Of a stretch of DNA of 64,000 bases, positions 16,620 through 29,491 are shown piece after piece. The DNA comes from Pseudomonas sp. GR 6-02 (lineage in GTDB: Bacteria; Pseudomonadota; Gammaproteobacteria; Pseudomonadales; Pseudomonadaceae). Where the stretch lies: positions 3,171,001 through 3,235,000 of the forward strand of contig NZ_CP011567.1 of the NCBI RefSeq assembly GCF_001655615.1. The letters run 5' to 3'. Below the pieces are notes generated by a model that searched no databases, was not told the DNA's origin, and saw only the letters and a program-made list of their open reading frames with translations. Every line of letters starts with the position of its first letter. Position 1 is the first letter of the stretch. The translations under genes and the position numbers were made by a program.

Positions 16620-18275
16620 TCAGTTGCGCGGTGGCCCTTGCAGATCCATCGGCGCGGCATTGTCGGGGCGGCCGCGAATCAGCGATTCCGGATGCCGTCC
16701 CATGTAGTCCGAGAGTTCACGCAACGAGCGCGACATGCGTCCAAGCTCGTCCAGGGTCTGGCTCAGTTGTTCCCGTTGCGGCGAATCTTCGGCGAGGGTC
16801 GAACTGGCCGATTGCAAGGTCTTGCTGACGTCCGACAGGGTGGTTTGCACGCCGGGCAGGGTCTTGGCGTTGAATTGCGCTAAGCCTTTGCGCAGTTCGA
16901 CGAGATTGCTGTCCAGGTTGCCGGCTATGCGTTCGATAGGCAGCTGGTTGATTTTGTTGACCATGCTTTCCAGTTTTTCCTGCAACTGCTCAAGACTGCC
17001 GGGAATGGTTGGAATAGAGATAGGGCGGGCAGCCGGATCGAACGCGACTTTCTCCGCCTTGGGATAGAAGTCGAGCGCAATGTAAAGCTGACCGGTCAAC
17101 AGATTGCCGCTACGGGCCTGAGCTCGCAGGCCGTTTTCGATGAAGGAGCCTAGCAGACGCACGGTTGCAGTTTCGTCATTGGGGTCATGCTTCAAGGCCT
17201 CGAGCATTTTGATGTGAGCCTTACCGAGGCGTTGCGGGTAGATCACGATGCCGACATTGACCGGGAAGCTGCGTTTTTTCGCGTCGAAATCCAGATTGAC
17301 TGCCACCACCCGGCCGATCTCCACACCAAGAAACTCCACCGGTGCATCGACCTTGAGCCCGCGCAACGCCTGATCGAAACGCAAGCTCAGGAACTGTGCC
17401 TTGCCGTTGGGCGGGGCGAGGGCGGTGTGCTCATCCTCGAACAGGTCGAAGGCTTTATCCTCGATGGCCACTTCATCGTTGGGACTGTATTCCGGCGCGC
17501 GAAAGGCGACGCCGCCCACCAACAAGGCTGACAGGGACTCGGTCTTCACCGAAAAACCGTTGGCGCCGACATTCACATCAATACCGCTGGCGTTCCAGAA
17601 CCGGGTGTTCTCGGTAACGTAGGCATCGTTGGGTGCGTGTACGAAGATTTCGATGTTCACCCCTTTGCCGTCGGCATCCAGTTCATACGCCACCACTTGC
17701 CCGACGGGAATCTTGCGGTAGTAGACGGGGGAACCGATGTCCAGCGAACCGAGGTCCTGAGTGTGCAACATAAAGCGTTTGCCCGGCTCGCCATAGGTAA
17801 TGGGCGGCGGGTTTTCCAGCCCAGTGAAGTGTTTGGAACGGGCATCGGCCTGGCCGATGTCGGCACCAATGTAGTCGCCCGACAGCAAGGTATCGATGCC
17901 CGAAACGCCACCGGCACCGATGCGCGGCCGCACAACCCAGAATTGCGAGTCTGCACGAGTAAAGCTTTCAGCCTGTTTGTCGAGCTGGATCGTGGCGTCG
18001 ACGCGTTTCTGGTCGCCGCTCAGTTTCACCTCCGAGACGCGGCCGATGACCACATTGCGGTATTTGACCTCGGTCTTGTTGGCCACCAGGCCGCTACCGG
18101 TCTTGAACGTGATGGTGATGGTCGGGCCTTCCTGCAGCCAGCTGTGCACCACCAGGGAAATCCCCACCAACACCGCTACGATCGGCACGATCCATACCAG
18201 CGAAACGCTGAAGCGACGGGTCTTGATCGCGGCTTGGCCAGGGGCTTGCGGACCGTCAGTGGCTTGGGACTTCAT
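16620..18275 (-). CDS. pqiB: PqiB, MCE-domain lipid transport protein
   Basis: This 551-aa protein has one N-terminal membrane helix (about residues 22-44) and three MCE domains in a row (around 45-140, 160-225 and 285-390), followed by a long helical C-terminus that forms the tube spanning the periplasm. MCE hallmarks GPTITITFKTGSGLVANKT and LDIGSPVYYRKIPVG are clear. The ATG at 18273-18275 is chosen over one at 18290 because AGGAG lies correctly before it. The start overlaps the end of pqiA2 by 20 bases. Confidence 0.9.
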   Translation of the reverse strand: MKSQATDGPQAPGQAAIKTRRFSVSLVWIVPIVAVLVGISLVVHSWLQEGPTITITFKTGSGLVANKTEVKYRNVVIGRVSEVKLSGDQKRVDATIQLDKQAESFTRADSQFWVVRPRIGAGGVSGIDTLLSGDYIGADIGQADARSKHFTGLENPPPITYGEPGKRFMLHTQDLGSLDIGSPVYYRKIPVGQVVAYELDADGKGVNIEIFVHAPNDAYVTENTRFWNASGIDVNVGANGFSVKTESLSALLVGGVAFRAPEYSPNDEVAIEDKAFDLFEDEHTALAPPNGKAQFLSLRFDQALRGLKVDAPVEFLGVEIGRVVAVNLDFDAKKRSFPVNVGIVIYPQRLGKAHIKMLEALKHDPNDETATVRLLGSFIENGLRAQARSGNLLTGQLYIALDFYPKAEKVAFDPAARPISIPTIPGSLEQLQEKLESMVNKINQLPIERIAGNLDSNLVELRKGLAQFNAKTLPGVQTTLSDVSKTLQSASSTLAEDSPQREQLSQTLDELGRMSRSLRELSDYMGRHPESLIRGRPDNAAPMDLQGPPRN

Positions 18276-18924
18276 CCATGGGCTCCTCATCTTGTAGGTT
18301 TTGCAGCGCTCTATCCCGCTCGTTATCCCAGATCAGCCGCGGGTCGAAACTCATCGCCGACAGCATGGTGAACACCACCACCAGACCAAAGAACAGAATG
18401 CCCGGGCGCGGTTCGATATCGCCCAAAGCCTGGAATTTCACCAATGCCGCCACCAGCGCAACGACAATGACGTCGAGCATCGACCAGTAGCCGATCAGCT
18501 CGACAAAACGGTAAAGCCTCGAACGTTCCTTGCGCGCCCAGAAGCTGCCGCGTTGCACCGTGATCAGCAGCAGGGAGAGAGCAACGAACTTGATGCCCGG
18601 CACCGCGATGCTGGCAATGAAAATGATCAGCGCAATGTCCCATGCACCGTGTGCCCAGAACTCCAGCACACCGCTCATGATGGTGCTGTCGGAGCCGTTG
18701 CCGAACAGACTGGTGTTCATGACCGGCAGCAGATTGGCCGGGATATAAAACACCAGTGAGGCCAGCAGATAGGCCCATGTCCGGGTCAGAGAGTCAGGTT
18801 TGCGGGCATGCAACGGCGCGCCGCAGCGTTCGCATTCGTGAGGTTGATCGGTCATGTCGCAGGCCATGCCACAACTGTGGCACAGGCACAGGTTGAGTTC
18901 GCTGGCGAGCGGTGGCCTGTTCAT
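18256..18924 (-). CDS. pqiA: PqiA-type membrane protein, second half
   Basis: This 222-aa inner-membrane protein has a cysteine-rich N-terminus with two CxxC-type pairs (LCLCHSCG, CERCGAPL) that likely bind metal, then four hydrophobic segments typical of one PqiA domain. In E. coli PqiA both domains are in one chain of about 417 aa; here each is a separate gene. The ATG at 18922-18924 forms an ATGA overlap with the stop of the preceding pqiA half, implying coupled translation of the two halves as subunits. Confidence 0.86.
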   Translation of the reverse strand: MNRPPLASELNLCLCHSCGMACDMTDQPHECERCGAPLHARKPDSLTRTWAYLLASLVFYIPANLLPVMNTSLFGNGSDSTIMSGVLEFWAHGAWDIALIIFIASIAVPGIKFVALSLLLITVQRGSFWARKERSRLYRFVELIGYWSMLDVIVVALVAALVKFQALGDIEPRPGILFFGLVVVFTMLSAMSFDPRLIWDNERDRALQNLQDEEPMDEVPSH

Positions 18925-19517
18925 AGGGTGTCCCACAAATCACGTACATCGCGCCCGGCGATGCGGATCAGCAACAGGCTGAGGACCGCCAGGGCAAACA
19001 TGCCGATACCCGGCAGCACATCCAGCAGCCCGGCGAGTTTGAACACCGCGACCATCGCCCCAAGCAGGCAGACTTCCAGCATGCTCCAGGGCCTGAGGGT
19101 TTCCAGCCAGCGCATGCATAGCTTGAAGCCTGGGGAACGTCGGGAGGTGAGGGCAAAGCTCAATACCCAGATCAACAGGAGCAGCTGGAACATCGGCGCG
19201 ATGATGATGGAAATCGCCGCCACTAACGCAATGAAAGTGATCGGCCCCTGGCTCAGCGCCACCACCGAATCCCACAGCGTCGCGCTGTTCTTCATGCCCT
19301 TGAGGCTGATGGTCATGACCGGATAGAAATTCGAGAAAGTCCACAGCACGGCCGCCGTGAAGCTCAGCGCCAGGCGTTGCTGCACCGACAAGCCGTTGTA
19401 ACGCGCAAGCACACCGCCGCAACGTGTACACAGGGCCTTTTGATGTTTGGCGAGCGTGACTTTTTCATACACGCAGTCGCAGTGCTCGCAGATGATCAAT
19501 GGAGCAGTCGTCGCCAT
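18921..19517 (-). CDS. pqiA: PqiA-type membrane protein, first half
   Basis: This 198-aa protein is the N-terminal counterpart of PqiA: zinc-ribbon-like cysteine pairs (ICEHCDC and CTRCGG) followed by four membrane helices. It is the first gene of the pqi operon. The open frame extends to 19562, but the ATG at 19515-19517 (MATTAPLIICEHCD) gives the usual short N-terminus before the first cysteine pair. The Shine-Dalgarno is weak. With the second half it should make one PqiA-like unit that feeds lipids to, or takes them from, PqiB. Confidence 0.82.
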   Translation of the reverse strand: MATTAPLIICEHCDCVYEKVTLAKHQKALCTRCGGVLARYNGLSVQQRLALSFTAAVLWTFSNFYPVMTISLKGMKNSATLWDSVVALSQGPITFIALVAAISIIIAPMFQLLLLIWVLSFALTSRRSPGFKLCMRWLETLRPWSMLEVCLLGAMVAVFKLAGLLDVLPGIGMFALAVLSLLLIRIAGRDVRDLWDTL

Positions 19518-19625
19518 GGGCAGCACTCGCCGGGAGGCAGAAAAGTCAGAGCACTCCCTCAATATAGAAGTGACTTGCGATTGAGCAAATCTAAAGGCGA
19601 TTCCAGGGATGTCCTGGATGCGGCT

Positions 19626-19748
19626 TGTGGCGAGGGGGCTTGCCCCCGTTCGGCTGCGCAGCAGTCGTCAACCGGTATGCCTGCAAGAATGCGACGGCAG
19701 ATTTTGGGGTCGCTTCGCGACCCAACGGGGGCAAGCCCCCTCGCCACA
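19626..19748. repeat. Inverted pair of Pseudomonas REP elements
   Basis: The left element reads TGTGGCGAGGGGGCTTGCC and the right element is its inverted copy ending in CCCCTCGCCACA, separated by a middle part that includes a second hairpin (GGGTCGCTTCGCGACCC). This is the classic paired REP arrangement of fluorescent pseudomonads. It lies between the pqi operon and the oxidase gene, and can act as a transcript-stabilising or terminating structure. Confidence 0.9.
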
Positions 19749-19750
19749 GT

Positions 19751-23546
<3,796 letters not shown>

Positions 23547-23708
23547 AAAGACCTCATTGTTGGTTTGAATTACGCCGGGGAAGGCGCCTTCATCCACCGG
23601 ACACTTCCCCTGTGGCGCGTTGACGACTATCTTGGGTGAGCCGTGGCGTTCCATCTATCCACTTTAAGCAGCACCAAAACGCACCAAACGAGTGCGTAAG
23701 GTCACCCC

Positions 23709-24635
23709 ATGACAGCGTGCAATCCGTTACAGGTTCAAGCCTTCAACACCGCCGACGTGGCCGAGCAGATCCGCGCCACACCGGGTTGGGTGCAGCACTA
23801 TCAGCAGATGTCACCGGGGCATTTCGCCGGGCGGGTGCGCTATCTGGACTTGCAAGGCGTGGAGATTTACGAAGAGCAGATGAACACCCGGGTCGAGCAG
23901 AATTTCAGCGCCCCCGAAGGTTCACTGGCGTTCTGTTTCGATCGCAACGACAACTCGCTGTACATGTTGAACGGCGAGAGCCGCAACATCTGGATCACCC
24001 CGGAGAACTACCAGGAAATCGCCGTGGTGTTCGGACCGCAATTCGTTCAACGGCATGGCCTGGACGTGGCGCGGCTCGAAGGCTTGTTCATGTCGCCGCT
24101 CAATTGCGGGCAGAACGCGCTGTTCAGCCGCTGGTTGAGCGGCACCTTGACGCGACTGGAGCAGACGCTGGATCCGCCGAGCAAAGAGGCATTGACCCAG
24201 CAGTTGCTGGAGGACTGTTTGTTCATCCTCGATAACGCTTGTGTGTGCCTGGATCGCGCAGGCTTGCAGCGTCGGGCCGAAGAGCGAACGATCATGAAGC
24301 GCGTCGCCGAATGGGCCGCCGATACCCCGGAAGAAACCCTCAACTTGCTGGAACTGTCCCAGGTGGCCGGGGTTTCGTTGCGTCAGTTGCAGCACGCGTT
24401 CAAGGCGTACACCGGGATGACGCCCTCGCATTGGTTGCGTTTGCGCCGGCTCAACAGTGCGCGCCGTGAGTTGCTCAGCCCAACGGCCAGCGACACGACA
24501 GTCGCGCAAGTGGCGATGCACTGGTCGTTCTGGCATTTGGGGCGGTTTTCCAGCAGTTATCGAGCGTTGTTCCAGGAGCTTCCCAGCCAGACGCTCGCCC
24601 GCCAACACAGTGGACCTTGTCGGAGGTCATCATGA
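23709..24635 (+). CDS. AraC-family transcriptional regulator
   Basis: This 308-aa regulator has an N-terminal cupin-like sensing part and a C-terminal HTH_18 domain; the first helix-turn-helix reads LLELSQVAGVSLRQLQHAFKAYTG and the second ends in HLGRFSSSYRALF. It is divergent from the polyamine ligase operon across 162 bases, so it may regulate that operon. Its last codon overlaps the start of the next gene (ATGA), implying translational coupling. Ligand unknown. Confidence 0.82.
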   Translation: MTACNPLQVQAFNTADVAEQIRATPGWVQHYQQMSPGHFAGRVRYLDLQGVEIYEEQMNTRVEQNFSAPEGSLAFCFDRNDNSLYMLNGESRNIWITPENYQEIAVVFGPQFVQRHGLDVARLEGLFMSPLNCGQNALFSRWLSGTLTRLEQTLDPPSKEALTQQLLEDCLFILDNACVCLDRAGLQRRAEERTIMKRVAEWAADTPEETLNLLELSQVAGVSLRQLQHAFKAYTGMTPSHWLRLRRLNSARRELLSPTASDTTVAQVAMHWSFWHLGRFSSSYRALFQELPSQTLARQHSGPCRRSS

Positions 24636-25084
24636 GTCGGTTATCGTCTTTCAGTCTGTGTGTCGTAGTGTCGATGGCCTGTACGCAGGTCCAGGCCGAA
24701 ACGGTTGTGCCGTTGAAAGGGCAGAGTTCGCAACAAACCCAGCTGGACATCAACGATTGCCGCAACGTCGCGGCGAGTCAGAGTTCCTCAACACCACCAC
24801 CCTCGGGCGGGCGCTTGCGCGGTGCCGCGGTGGGTGCTGCTGCCGGGGCGGTGGGCGCTGAGGTCCGGGGGCGTCAGCATGACGAGTTTTACGAGGGGGT
24901 CGACGACGATGTGAAACAGGAATATCGCCAGAACCGGGCCGGGCAAACCGCAGCGGCGGGCGCAGTGGTTGGTGGCGCGCGCCAGCGTCAGGAGCGTCGG
25001 GCGCAGCAAAAGACCAACGCGTCGACCAGTTCAACCGCCTATACCAGCTGCCTGCAAGGGCGGGGTTATCAGGTAACGCCCTGA
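24632..25084 (+). CDS. Small exported glycine-zipper protein
   Basis: This 150-aa protein has a signal peptide (cleavage near VQAET) and a glycine-zipper-like stretch (GRLRGAAVGAAAGAVGAEV, then a second one, AAAGAVVGGARQ) that could insert in or pack against a membrane. CGGAGG lies before the ATG at 24632. A C-terminal cysteine (TSCLQGRGY) and an earlier DINDC may pair. The start overlaps the AraC stop by 4 bases. Function is unknown. The 3' end overlaps the convergent DUF2955 gene by 16 bases. Confidence 0.7.
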   Translation: MSRLSSFSLCVVVSMACTQVQAETVVPLKGQSSQQTQLDINDCRNVAASQSSSTPPPSGGRLRGAAVGAAAGAVGAEVRGRQHDEFYEGVDDDVKQEYRQNRAGQTAAAGAVVGGARQRQERRAQQKTNASTSSTAYTSCLQGRGYQVTP

Positions 25085-26100
25085 GCACCGGGCGTTCTCT
25101 GCCGCTGTTCAATCAGGTGAACCATCAGGTCGGCATAGAGCGTGAGGGCGATAAACAACCCCATGCGCACGGCGAAGGCGGTATAGACGTCTTTGCCGGC
25201 AAGACTGTCCTGCACCGACTGGCCCAGCAGGATGATCAGCGTGATCAGGCTGTTGAGCCAGAACCCCGGGGTTTGTCGAGTCGGACTCAGGGCATAGAGC
25301 TTGCGCGCCAACAGCAAGCCGAACAGCAGCATCCACAGAAAGAACATCCACAAGTGCACGAACAGGCTGAGCGCGCACCAGAACACAATGGCCAACAGCC
25401 CGCCCATCAAGGTCGAGCCGAGCAGTTCGCGACTGGCGTTGCGCGTCGTTACAGTTGAACTCTGCTGGCCCAGACTGACCGCTTTCAAAATGATCGGCAG
25501 ATAACTGGCCGGGTCGATCAGCGCCAACAAGAACGCTGGGATCACGATCAGGGTGGCACGCAGCGCTATCCTGGGCACTTCTTGCGCCGGCATAGCGCTG
25601 GCGGCAGGTGGCAAGGGTGCATTGGCCGGGTCGGGAAACAGCCAGTGACTGATCGCGACGACGATGACGGCGAGGAGCAAGGCCTTGACCAGGGCACCGA
25701 TGACCATTATCGCCAGATCGAACTCGGCAACGCCGGCCGAGGAAATCATCGTCAGGCCGATGATCAGAAAGGTCACGACCAAGGTGTTGCCGCCGCGCAG
25801 CCCGAAACCAAAGGCCAGGAACAGACCGACACCGATCAGCAGCACACCGCTGAGGGGGTAATAACGCAGGACCGGGATCAGTAACAGCCCGATGCCGGTG
25901 GTCAGCATCGCAACCACTGCCAGCATCACGCCGGCCTTGAATGGCAGGGGTTTGTTAAGCGTGGCCAACAGCAACACGCAAAGCACCGGCGCAATAAACG
26001 GAATCGGCAGTGCCAGGCCGAAGCTGATGGCCAGGCACAGCGCCGTGCCGACGGCCAGACGCGGCGCCCGTTGGAATCCGGGCGGGCGATCAGTAGGCAT
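25069..26100 (-). CDS. DUF2955-type inner-membrane protein of an efflux system
   Basis: This 343-aa protein has about ten membrane helices in two groups, resembling the FUSC/AaeB-like permeases of aromatic-acid or drug efflux. It is the last gene of the operon NodT-type channel, HlyD-type adaptor, DUF2955 permease and overlaps the adaptor gene by 11 bases. In this family the adaptor bridges the permease to the outer membrane channel. The substrate is not evident; small aromatic acids are the usual suggestion. Confidence 0.78.
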   Translation of the reverse strand: MPTDRPPGFQRAPRLAVGTALCLAISFGLALPIPFIAPVLCVLLLATLNKPLPFKAGVMLAVVAMLTTGIGLLLIPVLRYYPLSGVLLIGVGLFLAFGFGLRGGNTLVVTFLIIGLTMISSAGVAEFDLAIMVIGALVKALLLAVIVVAISHWLFPDPANAPLPPAASAMPAQEVPRIALRATLIVIPAFLLALIDPASYLPIILKAVSLGQQSSTVTTRNASRELLGSTLMGGLLAIVFWCALSLFVHLWMFFLWMLLFGLLLARKLYALSPTRQTPGFWLNSLITLIILLGQSVQDSLAGKDVYTAFAVRMGLFIALTLYADLMVHLIEQRQRTPGAQGVT

Positions 26101-27229
26101 AAGACAACCAACTCATCAGCCAGAAAAACACGCGTCCCAAGGGATTCAGCGGATTGTTCTGCGCAGGAAAGGCCATGACTTCGGCCTGGCCCCCGGCACG
26201 AATGGCGCGATTGTCACGTAGCACCTGCATCGCCTCGTCAGAAAATTCGATGATCACCGGGAAGCGTTGGGCCGGTCGCAACCAGTCGCGACTGTTTTGC
26301 ACGCTGGGCAAAGTGCCCGGCGCCGGGGTCTGCCCCACACTGACGCCGTAGCCGACGCTGCGCACCCGTCCCTCGAAGACCTCGCCGGGCAGCGCGTCCA
26401 GCACGATCGCCACCGGAGTTCCAGGCTTGACCCGCCCCAGGTTGTTCTCGGTCATGTCCGCACTGATCCACACATCGTGGATGGCAATCAAGGTCATGAC
26501 CGGCGTGCCGACCGCGGCGAATTGGCCGACGTCGGTGCGCAGGTCAGTTATCAAACCCGCCGAGCGCGCGCGGACTTGGGTGTTGGCCATGTCGAGTTCG
26601 GCTTTTGATAACGCCGTGGCGGCGCTGCGTAACAGCGCGTTGTCTTCCTCGCTGCCGCCTTCCTGTTCCCGTGCGCGCTGGACTTCGGCACGGGCCGCGG
26701 CAACCTGGCTGACGGCCTGTTCACGGCTGGCCCGAGAGGCTTCAAGCAAGCGCACGGAAATGGTTCCGCGGTCTTGGCGGTACAGGCTTTCAAGGCGTTC
26801 GTTATCCTGCCGGGCCTTGAGTTCATTGGCCTGAGCCGCCCGCAACGAGGCTTGCGCGGAGGCAATGCCGGCAGTGCTGGCACCGATCTGCCGGCGGGTA
26901 GACTCAAGATCCGCGCGTGCGCGGTCGGCGGCTATCTGATAGGGCTGCTGATCGACTTCGAACAGCACATCGCCTGCCTTGACGTCCTGGTTGTTGCGCA
27001 CATTCACGCGGATCACCTGACCGGCCACTTCAGCCGCCACCGGAATCACAAAGGCACCGACCCGAGCCTGTTGCGTATACGGCGTGAAACGGTCAGCCAA
27101 CAGATACCAGGCCAGGCTCAGGACGATCAGCAGCAGCACCCATTTGATGCCTTTTTTTGCCGGATCGGCAGCCGGTTCGGGCGCCTTGGAAGAGGGCGCT
27201 TCAGTGGCGGGCGGTGAGGGTTCACTCAT
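26090..27229 (-). CDS. HlyD-family efflux adaptor (EmrA/AaeA type)
   Basis: This 379-aa membrane-fusion protein has a proline-rich cytoplasmic start, one membrane helix (about residues 30-48), a lipoyl-like half (VAGQVIRVNVRNNQDVKAGD), a coiled-coil hairpin (about 95-195), and the matching second lipoyl and beta-barrel parts. The ATG at 27227-27229 gives MSEPSPP with AAGGTC upstream; a longer frame to 27367 only shadows the channel gene. Its start overlaps the channel gene's stop. Confidence 0.86.
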   Translation of the reverse strand: MSEPSPPATEAPSSKAPEPAADPAKKGIKWVLLLIVLSLAWYLLADRFTPYTQQARVGAFVIPVAAEVAGQVIRVNVRNNQDVKAGDVLFEVDQQPYQIAADRARADLESTRRQIGASTAGIASAQASLRAAQANELKARQDNERLESLYRQDRGTISVRLLEASRASREQAVSQVAAARAEVQRAREQEGGSEEDNALLRSAATALSKAELDMANTQVRARSAGLITDLRTDVGQFAAVGTPVMTLIAIHDVWISADMTENNLGRVKPGTPVAIVLDALPGEVFEGRVRSVGYGVSVGQTPAPGTLPSVQNSRDWLRPAQRFPVIIEFSDEAMQVLRDNRAIRAGGQAEVMAFPAQNNPLNPLGRVFFWLMSWLSYAY

Positions 27230-28760
27230 CGGCTTTGACCTTGTCTGACGTGGAAGAGAGGGCTGGTGAAGGGGCTGGTTCATGCAGCAGGTTGCCCCAA
27301 TCGGTGCGGTGTTCCATTTGTTGGCGAGTGCCTGGGTCGACGGTTGGCAGGGCGCTGTACCAGCCACCGCCGAGGGCTTTGTACAGGGCGATCAGGTTGC
27401 TCACGGCATTGCTGCGGCTGACCAGGTAATTGTCCTGTTGTTCGAGCAATGCGCGTTGGGCATCCAGCACCCGCTGGAAGTCCGAGTAGCCTTCGCGGTA
27501 TTGGCTGTTGGCCAGGCTCAGCGAGCGCTTGGCGGCGACCTGCGCTTCGCTCAGGATGCGCTCGCGTTCCAGTGATTTGCTCAGGCCGCTGGCGGCATCA
27601 TCGGCTTCGCGTGCAGCCTCGCGGACTTTGTCGCGATAAACCTCGATCAGCTGCTGCAACCGCGCATCCTGCACCCGCACGTTGTTGCTGATCTGACCGT
27701 GATCAAACAGATTCCAGCGCAAACTGGGGCCGCCGATCAGGTCCAGGCTGTTGGAGGTGCCCTTCAGCGTGTCGGTCGACCAGACGATGCTGCCGAGCAA
27801 GGTCAGCGATGGATAGAAGTCGGTTTCTGCCACTCCGATCAGTGCCGATTGGGCGGCGACGTTGAGTTCGGCGGCGCGTACGTCCGGTCGACGCAACAGC
27901 AGGCTGGCGGGTACGTCTTGCAGCACGGCACGGTCTACCAGCGGAATCAGTCCCTGGTTTTCGAGCAATCGGGGCAGGGCGTTGGGCGGCTGTCCGATCA
28001 GTACGGCCAATGCGTTGCGGGTGCGCAGTACTTGCCCTTCAAGCTCCGGAATGCTGCTCAAGGTGCCGAGGTACTGGGTCTTGGCTTGTTGCAAATCGAG
28101 CTCGGCGCTCTGGCCGCTGTTGAACAGTTTCTCGGTGATTTCAAAGTTGCGCTTTTGCTGTTCGGCGTTTTCCCGGGCGACGCGTAAACGCGCTTCGGTG
28201 GTGCGCAATGAGAAGTAAGTGTCGGCCACTTGAGCACGCAGCAGTACCAGTACGTCTTCATAATTGGCTTGAGCCGCAAAGTAACTGGCATCTGACGACT
28301 CGATGGCCCGACTGAAACGTCCCCAGAAGTCCAGCTCCCAACCGACATCAAAACCCACGCTGTGTTGCCAGAAATGGCTGTCTTGCGGGTTGTTGCCGCC
28401 GTATTGCCGACGGTTGATGTACAAGCTCTCGGCGCTGGCCTGCTGCAGTTGCGGATAGCGTCCGCTTTGGGCTATCCCCAACCGGGCACGGGCTTCCATG
28501 ACGCGAAGGCCGGCAATTTTCAGGTTGGAATTGTGCGCATCCGCTTCGGCGATCAGCCCGTCGAGGACCGGGTCGGCGAACACTTGCCACCACTGGCGCA
28601 CATCGGGATAGGCGCGTCTTTGGCTGGCCTGTTCAAGCGCAGGGCTGCTCCAGAGTTTTGTCCAGGCCTCGCCCGGGGCTTGAAAATCCGGCCCCAGACG
28701 CACGCAGCCGCCAAGAGCGAGGGCCCCCAGTAGAAGCAGCGGAGCCGGGCGCGTCAGCAT
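27222..28760 (-). CDS. Outer-membrane efflux channel lipoprotein (NodT family)
   Basis: This 512-aa TolC-like protein has a lipoprotein signal with lipobox LALGGC near residue 19, two OEP repeats, and the typical sequence LLLRRPDVRAAELNV near residue 285. It is the first gene of the three-gene efflux operon and feeds the HlyD adaptor next to it. It is distinct from OprJ at 55281 in sequence and context. Confidence 0.88.
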   Translation of the reverse strand: MLTRPAPLLLLGALALGGCVRLGPDFQAPGEAWTKLWSSPALEQASQRRAYPDVRQWWQVFADPVLDGLIAEADAHNSNLKIAGLRVMEARARLGIAQSGRYPQLQQASAESLYINRRQYGGNNPQDSHFWQHSVGFDVGWELDFWGRFSRAIESSDASYFAAQANYEDVLVLLRAQVADTYFSLRTTEARLRVARENAEQQKRNFEITEKLFNSGQSAELDLQQAKTQYLGTLSSIPELEGQVLRTRNALAVLIGQPPNALPRLLENQGLIPLVDRAVLQDVPASLLLRRPDVRAAELNVAAQSALIGVAETDFYPSLTLLGSIVWSTDTLKGTSNSLDLIGGPSLRWNLFDHGQISNNVRVQDARLQQLIEVYRDKVREAAREADDAASGLSKSLERERILSEAQVAAKRSLSLANSQYREGYSDFQRVLDAQRALLEQQDNYLVSRSNAVSNLIALYKALGGGWYSALPTVDPGTRQQMEHRTDWGNLLHEPAPSPALSSTSDKVKADE

Positions 28761-28963
28761 CGCAGCACTGTAAGTTGGTCACGGGAAAACGTCATCCTAG
28801 CGTCCCCAATATTGAATGCCCTGGCTGTGCGGGCTTGAACCGGTTCCGCTTAGGTTAGTACAGCCAAGACAAACACAAGGTCATGTTTGACAAACAGGGC
28901 ACCGAGCAACTGCTACGCTTTTGAAAGTTATTCATTCGGGTGAAAAAGAAGGGTACGAAGACC

Positions 28964-29485
28964 ATGACCAGTCCCCAGGACGAGATTGCCCCCAGCTCCA
29001 CCGGTTGGCGTTTCAAAGCAGGCATCGGGATTCTCAGTTTGACAGTGCTCGCCTGGCTGTTGGTGCCGCTCGCCGCCGCTGCGGATGTGCCCGGCCCAAA
29101 GATCGCGGCACTGACAGGCATTTTGTTTATCAGCAACAAGATTCTGCTGATCCTCGCCATCGCCGTCATGGGCAAGTCTGGTTTTCAGCAACTCAAGCGC
29201 AGCGTGTTTGGCTATGTTTCCACGCTCGCACCGACTGAACTGGAAGTAGGCCCGGCTCGCCATCGAATTGGCCTGGTGATGTTTTGCCTGCCACTGATTT
29301 CATCCTTTCTCGAGCCTTACGTGGACACACTGTGGCCGGGGCTGAGACCGAACCTCTGGCAGGTCCAGGCGCTGGGCGATGCCATGTTGGTCGGCAGCTT
29401 TTTCGTACTGGGCGGGAATTTCTGGGACAAGGTGCGTGCTTTGTTTATCCGCACGGCGCGTGTGGTCAACGTGAGTACGGTGTGA
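28964..29485 (+). CDS. Small four-helix membrane protein (transporter-suffix type)
   Basis: This 173-aa protein has about four membrane segments (near 20-40, 48-70, 95-115 and 135-150 of the ATG-started chain) and resembles uncharacterised proteins annotated as transporter suffix domain proteins. The frame also opens with a GTG at 28940; the ATG at 28964 (MTSPQDEIAPSS) has GAAGGG upstream. It converges on the LuxR regulator gene with a 6-base gap. Function is unknown. Confidence 0.6.
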   Translation: MTSPQDEIAPSSTGWRFKAGIGILSLTVLAWLLVPLAAAADVPGPKIAALTGILFISNKILLILAIAVMGKSGFQQLKRSVFGYVSTLAPTELEVGPARHRIGLVMFCLPLISSFLEPYVDTLWPGLRPNLWQVQALGDAMLVGSFFVLGGNFWDKVRALFIRTARVVNVSTV

Positions 29486-29491
29486 GTGCTT

